The notes: generated from the letters alone by a model not told the origin. A stretch of 64,000 nucleotides of DNA from Pseudomonas oryzihabitans (GCF_001518815.1 NZ_CP013987.1:3370501-3434500); one strand, 5' to 3'; positions 51,707 through 60,686 are shown, counted from the stretch's first letter. Translations and numbers: made by a program.

Positions 51707-53233
51707 ATGGCAGCCCTGGAACACACTACCGCCCAGAGCGCCGACAGCCTCGGTTTCGTCGGCATCGGCAAGACCTTTCCTGGCGTAAAGGCGCTCGCCG
51801 ACATCTCCTTCAACGTACGTCCCGGTTCGGTGCATGCCCTCATGGGCGAGAACGGCGCGGGCAAGTCGACCCTGCTGAAGATCCTCAGCGGCTACCACGC
51901 TCCCACCACCGGTCACCTCAACGTCGACGGCCAGGAACTGGTGTTCAAGAGCACCGCCGAAGCCATCCGCGCCGGCGTCGCGGTGATCCAGCAGGAACTG
52001 CAGCTGGTGCCGGAGATGACCGTCGCCGAAAACCTCTTTCTCGGGCACCTGCCGGCACGCTACGGCATCGTCAATCGCGGCCACCTGCGCCATCAGGCGC
52101 TGGACCTGCTCAAGGGCCTGGCCGAAGAGATCGATCCCAACACCAAGGTCGGGCGCCTGTCGCTCGGTCAGCGCCAGCTGGTAGAGATCGCCAAGGCACT
52201 CTCCCGTGGCGCTCGCGTCATCGCCTTCGACGAGCCCACCAGCTCCCTGTCCGCCCGCGAAACCGATCGCCTGATGACCATCATCGCCCGCCTGCGCGAC
52301 GAAGGCCGGGTGGTGCTCTATGTCTCCCATCGCATGGAAGAGGTCTTCCGCATCTGCGACGCGGTAACGGTGTTCAAGGACGGCCGCCACGTGCGCACCG
52401 TCGAACGCCTGGCCGACATCACCCCTGATCAGCTCATCACCCTGATGGTCGGCCGTGATCTCGCCGACATCTACGACTACCGGCCGCGCGAGATCGGTGG
52501 CGGCTGCCTCAAGGTCGAGGGCCTGCTCGGCCAGGGCCTGCAGCAGCCGGTGGGCTTCGAGGTCTGCCAGGGCGAGATTCTTGGCCTGTTCGGCCTGGTC
52601 GGCGCTGGGCGCACCGAGCTTCTGCGCCTGCTGGCCGGTCTGGAAAAGCACAAGGCCGGCAGCCTGAGCCTCAAGGGTGCGCCGGTCAATCTGAGATCCC
52701 CGCGCGACGCCATCGCCGCTGGCATCCTGCTCTGCCCGGAAGATCGCAAGAAGGAAGGCATCGTGCCCCTGGCCAGCGTGGCCGAGAACATCAACATCAG
52801 CGCCCGCGCTCATCACGCCAGCCTCGGCTGCCTGATCCAGGGTCGCTGGGAAAAGGCCAACGCGGAAAAGCAGATTCGCGCCCTCAACGTGAAGACCCCG
52901 CACGCCGGGCAGAGGATCAAGAATCTCTCCGGTGGCAATCAGCAGAAGGCCATCCTCGGACGCTGGCTGTCGATGCCCATGCAGGTGCTGCTGCTCGATG
53001 AGCCCACCCGTGGCATCGACGTGGGTGCCAAGTCGGAGATCTACGCCATCATCCACGACCTCGCCGCGCGCGGCATCGCCGTGGTGGTGGTCTCCAGCGA
53101 CCTGATGGAGGTCATGGGCGTGGCCGACCGCATCCTGGTGATGAGCGAAGGTGCCATCACTGGCGAGGTGGCGCGCGCCGATTTCAACGACGAGCGGCTG
53201 CTGCAGCTCGCCCTGCCCCGTACCCGCGCCTGA
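51707..53233 (+). CDS. araG: L-arabinose ABC transporter, tandem ATPase
   Basis: A 508-residue sugar-type ATPase with two nucleotide-binding domains. The first has GENGAGKSTLLKILSG near 45, LSLGQRQLVEIAKALSRG near 151 and FDEPTSSLS; the second has the signature LSGGNQQKAILGRWL near 404 and LLDEPTRGIDVG near 425, with a degenerate Walker A (GLVGAGRTELLRLLAG near 298), as usual in AraG/MglA/RbsA. It energises sugar import with AraH. Confidence 0.94.
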   Translation: MAALEHTTAQSADSLGFVGIGKTFPGVKALADISFNVRPGSVHALMGENGAGKSTLLKILSGYHAPTTGHLNVDGQELVFKSTAEAIRAGVAVIQQELQLVPEMTVAENLFLGHLPARYGIVNRGHLRHQALDLLKGLAEEIDPNTKVGRLSLGQRQLVEIAKALSRGARVIAFDEPTSSLSARETDRLMTIIARLRDEGRVVLYVSHRMEEVFRICDAVTVFKDGRHVRTVERLADITPDQLITLMVGRDLADIYDYRPREIGGGCLKVEGLLGQGLQQPVGFEVCQGEILGLFGLVGAGRTELLRLLAGLEKHKAGSLSLKGAPVNLRSPRDAIAAGILLCPEDRKKEGIVPLASVAENINISARAHHASLGCLIQGRWEKANAEKQIRALNVKTPHAGQRIKNLSGGNQQKAILGRWLSMPMQVLLLDEPTRGIDVGAKSEIYAIIHDLAARGIAVVVVSSDLMEVMGVADRILVMSEGAITGEVARADFNDERLLQLALPRTRA

Positions 53234-53277
53234 GGGCGCGCCTTGCTGGTCGAGATAACAATAAAGAGGTCCTATCC

Positions 53278-54246
53278 ATGTCCGCCCAACCCCACAGCCT
53301 GACCCCGCCGCGCCGCGGCTTCGACATGCGTCGCTTCCTCGACGACTGGGCCATGATGCTGGCCGCGCTGGTCATCTTCGCCCTCTGCGCGCTGTTCGTG
53401 CAGAACTTCCTCTCGCCGCTGAACATGCGCGGCCTGGGTCTGGCGATCTCCACCGTGGGCATCGCCGCCTGCACCATGCTGTTCTGCCTGGCCTCCGGCC
53501 ACTTCGACCTCTCGGTGGGTTCGGTAATCGCCTGCGCCGGCGTGGTAGCGGCCGTGGTGATGCGCGACTTCGACAGCGTCTTCCTCGGCGTCGCCGCCGC
53601 CCTGGCCATGGGCCTGGTGGTGGGGCTGATCAACGGGCTGGTGATCGCCAAGCTCAAGATCAACGCCCTGATCACGACCTTGGCGACCATGCAGATCGTG
53701 CGCGGCCTGGGCTACATCTTTTCCGATGGCAAGGCCGTCGGCGTCTCCCAGGAGCAGTTCTTCGTGTTCGGTAACGGCCAGCTGTTCGGGCTGCCGGTCC
53801 CCATCGTCATCACCCTGCTGTGCATCCTGTTCTTTGGCTGGCTGCTCAACTACACCACCTTCGGCCGCAACACCATGGCCATCGGCGGCAACGAGGAAGC
53901 CGCGCTGTTGGCCGGTGTTCACGTCGACCGCACCAAGATCATCATCTTCGCCATGCACGGGGTGATCGGTGCCCTGGCCGGCGTGGTCCTGGCCTCGCGC
54001 ATGACCTCCGGCCAGCCGATGATCGGCCAGGGCTTCGAACTTACGGTGATCTCCGCCTGCGTGCTGGGCGGGGTCTCCCTGGCCGGCGGCATCGGCATGA
54101 TCCGCCACGTGATCGCCGGGGTGCTGATCCTGGCGATCATCGAGAACGCCATGAACCTGAAGAACATCGACACCTTCTATCAGTACGTCATCCGCGGAAC
54201 CATCCTGCTGCTGGCGGTGGTCATCGACCGCTTCAAGCAGCGCTAA
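53278..54246 (+). CDS. araH: L-arabinose ABC transporter, permease
   Basis: A 322-residue permease of the branched-chain/ribose type with about 9-10 helices. AraH-like blocks are SGHFDLSVGSVIACAGVVAA near 75, GLVIAKLKINALITTLATMQ near 121-140 and GHPMI-type SGQPMIGQGFELTVISACVLG near 242. AATAAAGAGG precedes the ATG. Last gene of araFGH; a GGCGCC-acg-GGCGCC hairpin follows it before the dehydratase gene. Confidence 0.93.
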   Translation: MSAQPHSLTPPRRGFDMRRFLDDWAMMLAALVIFALCALFVQNFLSPLNMRGLGLAISTVGIAACTMLFCLASGHFDLSVGSVIACAGVVAAVVMRDFDSVFLGVAAALAMGLVVGLINGLVIAKLKINALITTLATMQIVRGLGYIFSDGKAVGVSQEQFFVFGNGQLFGLPVPIVITLLCILFFGWLLNYTTFGRNTMAIGGNEEAALLAGVHVDRTKIIIFAMHGVIGALAGVVLASRMTSGQPMIGQGFELTVISACVLGGVSLAGGIGMIRHVIAGVLILAIIENAMNLKNIDTFYQYVIRGTILLLAVVIDRFKQR

Positions 54247-54328
54247 ACCCAGACTCTGCCCTCCCCCGCGGCGCCACGGGCGCCGTGCCGGGGACCGCTT
54301 TGCCCGTGAAATGCCCGAGGACACCATC

Positions 54329-56068
54329 ATGACCACGCCCAAACGCCCGCTCCGCTCCGCCCAGTGGTTTGGCAGCAACGACAAGAACGGCTTCATGTAC
54401 CGGAGCTGGATGAAGAACCAGGGCATCCCGGACCACGAATTCCAGGGCAAGCCCGTCATCGGCATCTGCAACACCTGGTCCGAGCTGACCCCCTGCAACG
54501 CCCACTTCCGCAAGATCGCCGAGCACGTCAAGCGCGGCATCTATGAAGCCGGTGGTTTCCCGGTGGAATTCCCGGTGTTCTCCAATGGCGAGTCCAACCT
54601 CAGACCGACCGCCATGCTGACCCGCAACCTGGCCAGCATGGATGTGGAAGAAGCCATCCGCGGTAATCCGGTGGACGCCGTGGTGCTGCTCACCGGCTGC
54701 GACAAGACCACGCCAGCGCTGCTGATGGGCGCCGCCAGCTGCGACGTGCCAGCCATCGTCGTCACCGGCGGCCCCATGCTCAACGGCAAGCACCAGGGCC
54801 GCGACATTGGCGCCGGCACCATCGTCTGGCAATTGCACGAAGCCTATAAGGCCGGGACGATCGACCTCAACGAATTCCTCTCCGCCGAAGCCGGGATGTC
54901 CCGCTCGGCCGGCACCTGCAACACCATGGGCACCGCCTCCACCATGGCCTGCATGGCCGAAGCCCTGGGTACCTCGCTGCCGCACAATGCCGCGATCCCG
55001 GCCGTGGATTCGCGTCGCTATGTGCTGGCGCACCTCTCCGGCATGCGCATCGTCGACATGGTGGCGGAGGATCTGCGGCTGTCGAAGATCCTCACCAAGG
55101 AAGCCTTCGAGAACGCCATCCGCGTCAATGCCGCCATCGGCGGTTCCACCAACGCGGTGATCCACCTCAAGGCCATCGCCGGCCGCATCGGCGTGGACCT
55201 GGAGCTGGACGACTGGACCCGGGTCGGCCGCGGCACCCCCACCATCGTCGACCTGCAGCCCTCCGGCCGCTTCCTGATGGAGGAGTTCTACTATTCCGGC
55301 GGCCTGCCGGCAGTGATCCGCCGCATGGGCGAAGCCAACCTGCTGCCCCACCCCGAGGCCCTGACCGCCAACGGCAAGAGCATCTGGGCCAACTGCGCCG
55401 AGGCGCCCATCTACGGTGACGACGAGGTCATTCGCGCCCTGGACAACCCCCTGCGCGCCGACGGCGGCATCTGCGTGCTGCGTGGCAACCTGGCGCCCAA
55501 GGGCGCGGTACTCAAGCCGTCGGCCGCCACCCCGGCGCTGATGCAGCACCGCGGTCGCGCCGTGGTGTTCGAGAACCTGGAAGACTACAAGGCGCGCATC
55601 GTCGATCCGGACCTGGATATCGACGAGACCTGCGTGATGGTGCTGAAGAACTGCGGACCCAAGGGATACCCGGGCATGGCCGAGGTGGGCAACATGGGCC
55701 TGCCGCCCAAGTTGCTGGCCAAGGGCATCACCGACATGGTGCGCATCTCCGATGCCCGCATGAGCGGCACCGCCTACGGCACCGTGGTCCTGCACGTGGC
55801 GCCCGAGGCCTCGGCCGGCGGTCCGCTGGCGGTGGTCCGCGAAGGCGACATGATCGAGCTGGACTGCGCCTCCGGCCGCCTGCACCTGGACATCCCGGAC
55901 GCGGAACTGGCCGCGCGCCTGGCCGACTGGCAACCGCCGGCGGACCAGCTGCTGGCCGGCGGCTACCGGCGCCTCTACGTCAACCACGTGCTGCAGGCCG
56001 ACGAAGGCTGCGACTTCGACTTCCTGGTCGGCTGCCGCGGTTCCGAAGTGCCCCGCCACTCCCATTGA
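54329..56068 (+). CDS. IlvD/Edd-family sugar-acid dehydratase (L-arabonate dehydratase type)
   Basis: Encodes 579 residues from the ATG at 54329, preferred because GAGGAC sits 8 bases upstream. Fe-S cluster and Mg2+ features of the family are present: GICNTWSELTPCNAHF near 51, LTGCDKTTPALLMGA near 120 and AGTCNTMGTASTMACMAEAL near 196. The FGSNDKNGFMYRSWMKNQG start and overall length match pentonate dehydratases rather than IlvD or Edd. It should convert L-arabonate to L-2-keto-3-deoxyarabonate in the cytoplasm. Flanked by araFGH and the mutarotase gene. Confidence 0.9.
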   Translation: MTTPKRPLRSAQWFGSNDKNGFMYRSWMKNQGIPDHEFQGKPVIGICNTWSELTPCNAHFRKIAEHVKRGIYEAGGFPVEFPVFSNGESNLRPTAMLTRNLASMDVEEAIRGNPVDAVVLLTGCDKTTPALLMGAASCDVPAIVVTGGPMLNGKHQGRDIGAGTIVWQLHEAYKAGTIDLNEFLSAEAGMSRSAGTCNTMGTASTMACMAEALGTSLPHNAAIPAVDSRRYVLAHLSGMRIVDMVAEDLRLSKILTKEAFENAIRVNAAIGGSTNAVIHLKAIAGRIGVDLELDDWTRVGRGTPTIVDLQPSGRFLMEEFYYSGGLPAVIRRMGEANLLPHPEALTANGKSIWANCAEAPIYGDDEVIRALDNPLRADGGICVLRGNLAPKGAVLKPSAATPALMQHRGRAVVFENLEDYKARIVDPDLDIDETCVMVLKNCGPKGYPGMAEVGNMGLPPKLLAKGITDMVRISDARMSGTAYGTVVLHVAPEASAGGPLAVVREGDMIELDCASGRLHLDIPDAELAARLADWQPPADQLLAGGYRRLYVNHVLQADEGCDFDFLVGCRGSEVPRHSH

Positions 56069-56076
56069 CCGGCTCT

Positions 56077-56113
56077 ACCCCCTCTCCCACCGGGAGAGGG
56101 TCGGGGTGAGGGG
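56077..56113. repeat. CCCTCTCCC/GGGAGAGGG dispersed repeat, copy A
   Basis: CCCTCTCCC-ACC-GGGAGAGGG hairpin followed by TCGGGGTGAGGGG. A second copy in inverted orientation is at 57407-57441, so the two bracket the mutarotase gene. This sequence type is spread through many proteobacterial genomes. Confidence 0.8.
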
Positions 56114-56191
56114 CTGGCGCAGCCTCTCTTTCCGGAACTCGGGGCCCTCTGCCCCACTCTTGCACAACAACAAACCGAAAAGGTGGTCGAG

Positions 56192-57340
56192 ATGAAACGC
56201 ACGTTAGCCCTTACCGGACTTGGACTGTCACTCATGATCAGTACCCTCACCGCCCAGGCGGCCGGCCTCACCAGCCAGCAGTCGAGCTTTGGCAAGCTGC
56301 CCGACGGCACGCCCATCGAGAAGTTCGTCCTCAGCAACAGCCACGGCATGCAGGCCACCGTTATCACCTACGGTGGCGTGTTGCAGGCGCTCAAGGTGCC
56401 CGACCGCAAGGGCCATAGCGAAGACGTGGTGCTGGGCTTCGATGACGTCCAGGGCTATCTCGACAACCCCACAGTGTTCTTTGGCGCCACCATCGGCCGC
56501 TTCGGTAACCGCATCGCCGAAGGCCGTTTCAGTCTCGACGGCAAGAGCTACCAGATCCCCCAGAACGACAAGACCAACGCCCTGCACGGCGGCCCTCAGG
56601 GTTTCAATACCAAGGTGTGGAAGGCCGAGCCGGCCAAGGGTGACGGCTGGGTCGGCGTGACCCTGAGCTATGTCTCCCCCGATGGCGAGATGGGCTTTCC
56701 CGGCACCCTCACCACCCAGGTGACCTATCAGCTGGACGAGCACAACCAGCTGACCCTTAAGTACCGCGCGACCACCGACAAGCCGACGGTGCTCAACCTG
56801 ACCAACCACAGCTACTTCAACTTGGCCGGCGCCGGCAGTGGCACCGTGCTCAAGCAGGTGGCGATGCTCAACGCCGATACCTACACCCCGGTGACCGCCA
56901 AGCTGATCCCCACCGGCGAACTGCCACCGGTGGCCGGCACGCCGATGGACTTCCGCAAGCCGACCGCCATCGGCAAGCATATCGCCGACGAAAACCAACA
57001 ACTGAAGTACGCCGAGCCCAAGCAGGGTGGCTATGACTTCAACTGGGTGCTCAACACCGGTGGCGATCTGCAGAAGGCCGCCGCCGTGGTGACCGATCCA
57101 GGCTCCGGCCGCACCCTGACTCTCTACACCACCGAACCGGGCGTGCAGTTCTACACCGGCAACTTCCTGGAAGGGAACATCAAGGGCAAGGCCGGCAAGA
57201 CCTATGGCCATTGGGGCGCCTTCACCCTGGAAACCCAGCACTATCCAGATGCGCCCAACCAGCCCGACTTCCCCACCACCCGCCTGGACCCCGGCCAGAC
57301 CTACACCCAGACGACGATCTTCAAGTTCGCCGCCAAGTAA
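56192..57340 (+). CDS. galM: Exported aldose 1-epimerase (mutarotase)
   Basis: A 382-residue GalM-family protein with a signal peptide (MKRTLALTGLGLSLMISTLT, cleavage near AQA-AG), so it acts in the periplasm. Catalytic/substrate residues: GRFGNRIAEGRFSLDGK near 107, LHGGPQGFN near 134, NLTNHSYFNLAGAG near 208 with the acid His, and the base Glu in LYTTEPGVQFYTGNFLEGN near 313. It interconverts alpha and beta anomers of arabinose/galactose before uptake. ATG at 56192 has AGGTGG upstream; GTG at 56183 is in frame. Confidence 0.92.
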   Translation: MKRTLALTGLGLSLMISTLTAQAAGLTSQQSSFGKLPDGTPIEKFVLSNSHGMQATVITYGGVLQALKVPDRKGHSEDVVLGFDDVQGYLDNPTVFFGATIGRFGNRIAEGRFSLDGKSYQIPQNDKTNALHGGPQGFNTKVWKAEPAKGDGWVGVTLSYVSPDGEMGFPGTLTTQVTYQLDEHNQLTLKYRATTDKPTVLNLTNHSYFNLAGAGSGTVLKQVAMLNADTYTPVTAKLIPTGELPPVAGTPMDFRKPTAIGKHIADENQQLKYAEPKQGGYDFNWVLNTGGDLQKAAAVVTDPGSGRTLTLYTTEPGVQFYTGNFLEGNIKGKAGKTYGHWGAFTLETQHYPDAPNQPDFPTTRLDPGQTYTQTTIFKFAAK

Positions 57341-57358
57341 GGCTGCCTCGGGTGCAAG

Positions 57359-57384
57359 AAAGGCCGCTCTCACGAGCGGCCTTT
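57359..57384 (+). terminator. Terminator after galM
   Basis: AAAGGCCGCTC (57359-57369) and GAGCGGCCTTT (57374-57384) pair perfectly around TCAC, with a following T, 18 bases after the galM stop. A good intrinsic terminator for the ara/galM transcript. Confidence 0.88.
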
Positions 57385-57406
57385 TGCGTTTCGGTGCCGT
57401 GTCGCG

Positions 57407-57441
57407 CCCTCACCCCAGCCCTCTCCCAGAGGGAGAGGGGG
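57407..57441. repeat. CCCTCTCCC/GGGAGAGGG dispersed repeat, copy B
   Basis: CCCTCACCCCAGCCCTCTCCC then AGAGGGAGAGGGGG; inverted relative to copy A at 56077-56113. Confidence 0.78.
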
Positions 57442-57473
57442 CCGCCCCGGCGCTACCCGTAGCCTCGTGCTCC

Positions 57474-57776
57474 GTCGCGTGGAAAACGGCAAAGCCTTTC
57501 CACTTGTACCGCCCTCCATCACCCCACACCCAACCACCCCGTAGCGTGGAAAACGGCGCAGCCTTTTCCACTTGCGCCGCCCTCCACCACTCCAAACCCA
57601 GCCACCCCGTAGCATGGAAAACGGCGCAGCCTTTTCCACTTGCACCGCCCTCCACCGCCCCACACCCAGCCACCCCGTAGCGTGGAAAACGGCGCAGCCT
57701 TTTCCACTTGCATCGCCCTCCACCACCCCACACCCAACCACCCCGTAGCGTGGAAAACGGCGCAGCCTTTTCCACT
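57474..57776. repeat. Tandem array of five ~68-bp hairpin-bearing units
   Basis: Five units with the core CGTGGAAAACGGCGCAGCC plus TTTTCCACTTG start their CGTGG at 57478, 57545, 57613, 57681 and 57749 (spacings 67, 68, 68, 68). In each, GTGGAAAA pairs with TTTTCCAC and GGC with GCC. The variable part between cores is C-rich (CCCTCCACCACCCCACACCC-like). The first unit is most diverged (AAAGCC). Dispersed single copies in opposite orientation lie at 483, 4050 and 5075. No protein is encoded; minus-strand frames are repeat translations. The 57341-57861 spacer holds only repeats and terminators. Confidence 0.92.
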
Positions 57777-57811
57777 GTTTTGTCACCTCCCCTTTCCGCC
57801 GCCCAATAAAA

Positions 57812-57837
57812 AACCCGGCGTCTCTCGACGCCGGGTT
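57812..57837 (-). terminator. Terminator of the dehydrogenase transcript
   Basis: AACCCGGCGTC (57812-57822) and GACGCCGGGTT (57827-57837) with TCTC loop; on the minus strand the stem is followed by TTTTATT. It ends the gene at 57862-59439. Confidence 0.88.
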
Positions 57838-57861
57838 CTCTACCTACTCAAGGCCTTGCGA

Positions 57862-59439
57862 TCAGATCGCGTCCTTGGTGTTCTCGCCGTTCACCAGGCG
57901 CTGGATGCCCAGTGGGTTGGCGTTCTGCAGGGCTTCCGGCAGGAAGGCGTCCGGGTAGTTCTGGTAGCACACCGGGCGCAGGAAGCGATCGATGGCCAGG
58001 GTACCCACAGAGGTGCCGCGGGCGTCGGAGGTCGCCGGGTAGGGACCGCCGTGGACCATGGCGTCGCAGACTTCCACGCCAGTGGGATAGCCGTTGAGCA
58101 GCAGGCGACCGGCTTTCTGCTCCAGCAGGCCGATGATGGCCTCGAAGCGCTGCAGATCGGCCGGCTCGGCCAGCAGGGTCGCGGTCAGCTGACCGTGCAG
58201 ACCTTGCAGCGCCTGCTGCAGCTGAGCGTCATCAGCCACCTCGACCACCACGGTGGTGGGGCCGAAGACTTCTTCCTGCAGTAGCTCATCGCTTTCCAGC
58301 AGCAGGCTGACGTCAGCCTTGAACAGCTGCGGACGGGCCTGGTTGCCTTCCTGGCTGGCACCAGCCAGATGCTCTACGCCGGAATGGGCCAACAGCGCCG
58401 CGACGCCTTTCTCGTAGCTCTTCAGGGTGCCCGGGTTGAGCATGGTCTGGGGCGCCTGCTCGTTCATCGCACCGGCCAGACGCTCCAGGAAGGCGCTGAA
58501 TTCCGGCGAACGCACACCGATGACCAGGCCCGGATTGGTGCAGAACTGACCGCAACCCAGCACCACCGAGGCACTGAGTTCGGTGGCGATGGCATCACCG
58601 CGGGCCTTGAGCGCCTCGGGCAGCACGACCACCGGGTTGATGCTGGACATCTCGGCAAAGACCGGGATGGGCTGCGGACGAGCCGCGGCCATGTCGCACA
58701 GGGCACGACCACCACGCAGGGAACCGGTGAAGCCCACGGCCTGGATGGCCGGATGCTTGACCAGCTGCTCGCCCACGCCACCGCCGTAGATCATGTTGAA
58801 CACGCCCTTGGGCATGCCGGTCTTCTCGGCGGCGCGGATCACCGCGTCAGCGACGTGCTCGGCGGTCACCATGTGGCCACTGTGGGCCTTGAACACTACC
58901 GGGCAACCGGCGGCCAGGGCCGCAGCGGTGTCGCCACCGGCAGTGGAGAAAGCCAACGGGAAGTTGCTGGCGCCGAAGACGGCCACCGGACCCAGACCGA
59001 TGCGGTACTGACGCAGATCGGGACGCGGCAGCGGCTTGCGGTCGGGCAAGGCGGTGTCGATACGGGCACCGTGGAAGTCACCACGACGCAGCACCTTGGC
59101 GAACAGGCGCATCTGGCCGCTGGTACGGCCACGCTCGCCCTGGATACGGCCAGCCGGCAGTGCGGTTTCCTGGCAGACCAGCTGGACGAAGTCATCGCCC
59201 AGGGCATCCAGTTCGTCGGCGATGGCGTCGAGGAAGGCCGCGCGCTTCTCGGCGCTCAGCTTGCGGTACAGGGGTGCCGCCTGCTCGGCGGCACGGGCGG
59301 CGGCATCGACCTCGGCCGTGGACGCCTGGAAGAATTCGTAGGGCAGTTTTTCGCCGGTGCTGGCGTCGATGCTGTAGACCCGCACCTCGCCCTCGCCGCT
59401 GCGAGCGCCACCGATGTAGTTTTTGCCTTGGATCTGCAT
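57862..59439 (-). CDS. Aldehyde dehydrogenase, alpha-ketoglutarate-semialdehyde type
   Basis: A 525-residue ALDH of the longer KGSADH/type-II subfamily. Features: GPVAVFGASNFPLAFSTAGG near 149, PVVFKAHSGH near 180 (NADP-site Lys), catalytic Glu in FAEMSSINPVVVLP near 260 and catalytic Cys in GCGQFCTNPGLVIG near 295. It would oxidise alpha-ketoglutarate semialdehyde to 2-oxoglutarate, the last step of non-phosphorylative pentose breakdown. AAGGAG precedes the ATG. It lies downstream of the FAH-family gene on the same strand and converges on the ara/galM operon. Confidence 0.9.
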   Translation of the reverse strand: MQIQGKNYIGGARSGEGEVRVYSIDASTGEKLPYEFFQASTAEVDAAARAAEQAAPLYRKLSAEKRAAFLDAIADELDALGDDFVQLVCQETALPAGRIQGERGRTSGQMRLFAKVLRRGDFHGARIDTALPDRKPLPRPDLRQYRIGLGPVAVFGASNFPLAFSTAGGDTAAALAAGCPVVFKAHSGHMVTAEHVADAVIRAAEKTGMPKGVFNMIYGGGVGEQLVKHPAIQAVGFTGSLRGGRALCDMAAARPQPIPVFAEMSSINPVVVLPEALKARGDAIATELSASVVLGCGQFCTNPGLVIGVRSPEFSAFLERLAGAMNEQAPQTMLNPGTLKSYEKGVAALLAHSGVEHLAGASQEGNQARPQLFKADVSLLLESDELLQEEVFGPTTVVVEVADDAQLQQALQGLHGQLTATLLAEPADLQRFEAIIGLLEQKAGRLLLNGYPTGVEVCDAMVHGGPYPATSDARGTSVGTLAIDRFLRPVCYQNYPDAFLPEALQNANPLGIQRLVNGENTKDAI

Positions 59440-59588
59440 TGTTCTCGACTCCTTATACCTAGGGGTTCAGGGAAGACCGCCCGCCTGGGGATCTTCGAAA
59501 GGGTGGCACGCTCAGCATCTGAGCGTCCGGACCAGCCTGTGCGATACCCACTCTAGCATTCGCATAGTCAGCAGTCATCATACAACTA

Positions 59589-60584
59589 TCAGAGTTGCCG
59601 GACCTGCCCGGGCTGGAAGGCAGCCGCATGCGCCTTGACGCCATTGCTCAGCAACTCGCCGAATTCGGGCACGGCGATCTCGAATCTATCGCCCGGTTCG
59701 ACGCGGACGCCATCGGCGAAGGACAGGGTCGCCGTGCCGAAGAAATGGACATGGACATCGCCCGGACGCAGGAACTGCGCGTACTTGAAATGGTGATATT
59801 CCAGGTTCTCCAGGCTATGGCACATGTTGTCCTCGCCGGAGAGAAACTCCTTCTCCCACAGCACCTGGTCGCCACGACGGATACGGCTCGTTCCGGCCAG
59901 ATGACGCGGCAGCTCACCCGTGCGCAGGGCGGGCCCAAAGCTGCAGTAGCGTAGTTTGGAATGGGCCAGGTAGAGATAGTTCTTGCGTTCCATCACGTGA
60001 TCGGAGAATTCGTTACCCACCGCATAACCCAGCCGATAGGGCTTGCCGTCATCGCCAATCACATAGAGGCCGGTCAACTCGGGCTCTTCGCCGGCATCCT
60101 CGGCGAACTCCGGCAGCGGAATGTCGGCACCGGGACGGACCAGGATGCCGCCGTCGCCCTTGTAGAACCACTCCGGCTGGGCACCGGCGGTCCCAGCGGC
60201 GGGCCGACCGCCCTCCACACCCCATTTGAACATGCGCATGGAGTCGGTCAGCTTGGCCTCCTCCTGGCTGTTCTGCTGGTGCATCTTGTCGCGGGTCGCG
60301 GCGCTGCCCAGGTGGGTCAGGCCGGTCCCGGTAACCAGGCAGTGTGCCGGATCCTCATGGTCCAGCGGCGGCAACAGGCGGCCGGCGTCGAGCAGATCGG
60401 CATAGGCCGGTCCGGGCTCCAGGCCCAGGGCCTGCACCTGAGACTCCAGCGAAACGCCGGCGCGGATGGCTTCCAGCGCCAGGGTCCGGGTGCTGGTGGC
60501 ACCGCGGACCTGCTGGACTTCGCCGCGCTCGACCACGCCGACGCGGCGCTGGCCCTGTTGGTCTTCGAACTGAATCAGGTGCAT
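59589..60584 (-). CDS. FAH-superfamily protein, AraD1/GguC-like
   Basis: A 331-residue member of the fumarylacetoacetate-hydrolase superfamily. The C-terminal FAH domain shows a metal/substrate pattern in EPELTGLYVIGDDGKPYRLG near 186 and GNEFSDHVMERKNYLYLAHS near 208; the tail has GDVHVHFFGTATLSFADGVR. GguC is the partner of the ChvE-GguAB sugar system in Agrobacterium, and AraD1 is the name used for such genes in arabinose clusters. By elimination it is the candidate L-2-keto-3-deoxyarabonate dehydratase here. AAGGAGA precedes the ATG. Divergent from the GbpR-like gene. Confidence 0.85.
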   Translation of the reverse strand: MHLIQFEDQQGQRRVGVVERGEVQQVRGATSTRTLALEAIRAGVSLESQVQALGLEPGPAYADLLDAGRLLPPLDHEDPAHCLVTGTGLTHLGSAATRDKMHQQNSQEEAKLTDSMRMFKWGVEGGRPAAGTAGAQPEWFYKGDGGILVRPGADIPLPEFAEDAGEEPELTGLYVIGDDGKPYRLGYAVGNEFSDHVMERKNYLYLAHSKLRYCSFGPALRTGELPRHLAGTSRIRRGDQVLWEKEFLSGEDNMCHSLENLEYHHFKYAQFLRPGDVHVHFFGTATLSFADGVRVEPGDRFEIAVPEFGELLSNGVKAHAAAFQPGQVRQL

Positions 60585-60667
60585 GGCATTCTCCTTGTTG
60601 GTTATCGCCTGAAAGAGACTTTACTAGGCGCTACAGGGCCTGCCTAATGAGAGCTCCCTATCCCGTG

Positions 60668-60682
60668 ATAACCAACGGTTAT
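60668..60682. promoter_or_regulatory. LysR-type operator ATAACC-AAC-GGTTAT
   Basis: A perfect 6+3+6 palindrome with the T-N11-A form of LysR sites, four bases before the ATG of the LysR gene; a further GGTTAT half-site is at 60600-60605 near the divergent FAH gene start. It suggests autoregulation plus control of the divergent operon. Confidence 0.55.
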
Positions 60683-60686
60683 TCCC

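Noticed and set aside
54233-56065. A 610-codon minus-strand open frame opposite the dehydratase gene
   Set aside because: It mirrors a clear IlvD/Edd gene; long antisense frames are expected at this GC content, and the product is low-complexity His/Gly/Ala-rich.
57474-57776. CRISPR array
   Set aside because: Units are 68 bp with the 'spacers' nearly identical to each other, and no cas gene is near; it is a tandem repeat of a REP-like hairpin.
57370-57786. Minus-strand open frames of 70-138 codons with repeating WKRLRRFPRYG-like peptides
   Set aside because: They are translations of the 68-bp non-coding array; the peptide period equals the DNA period, and no start site or conserved protein feature exists.
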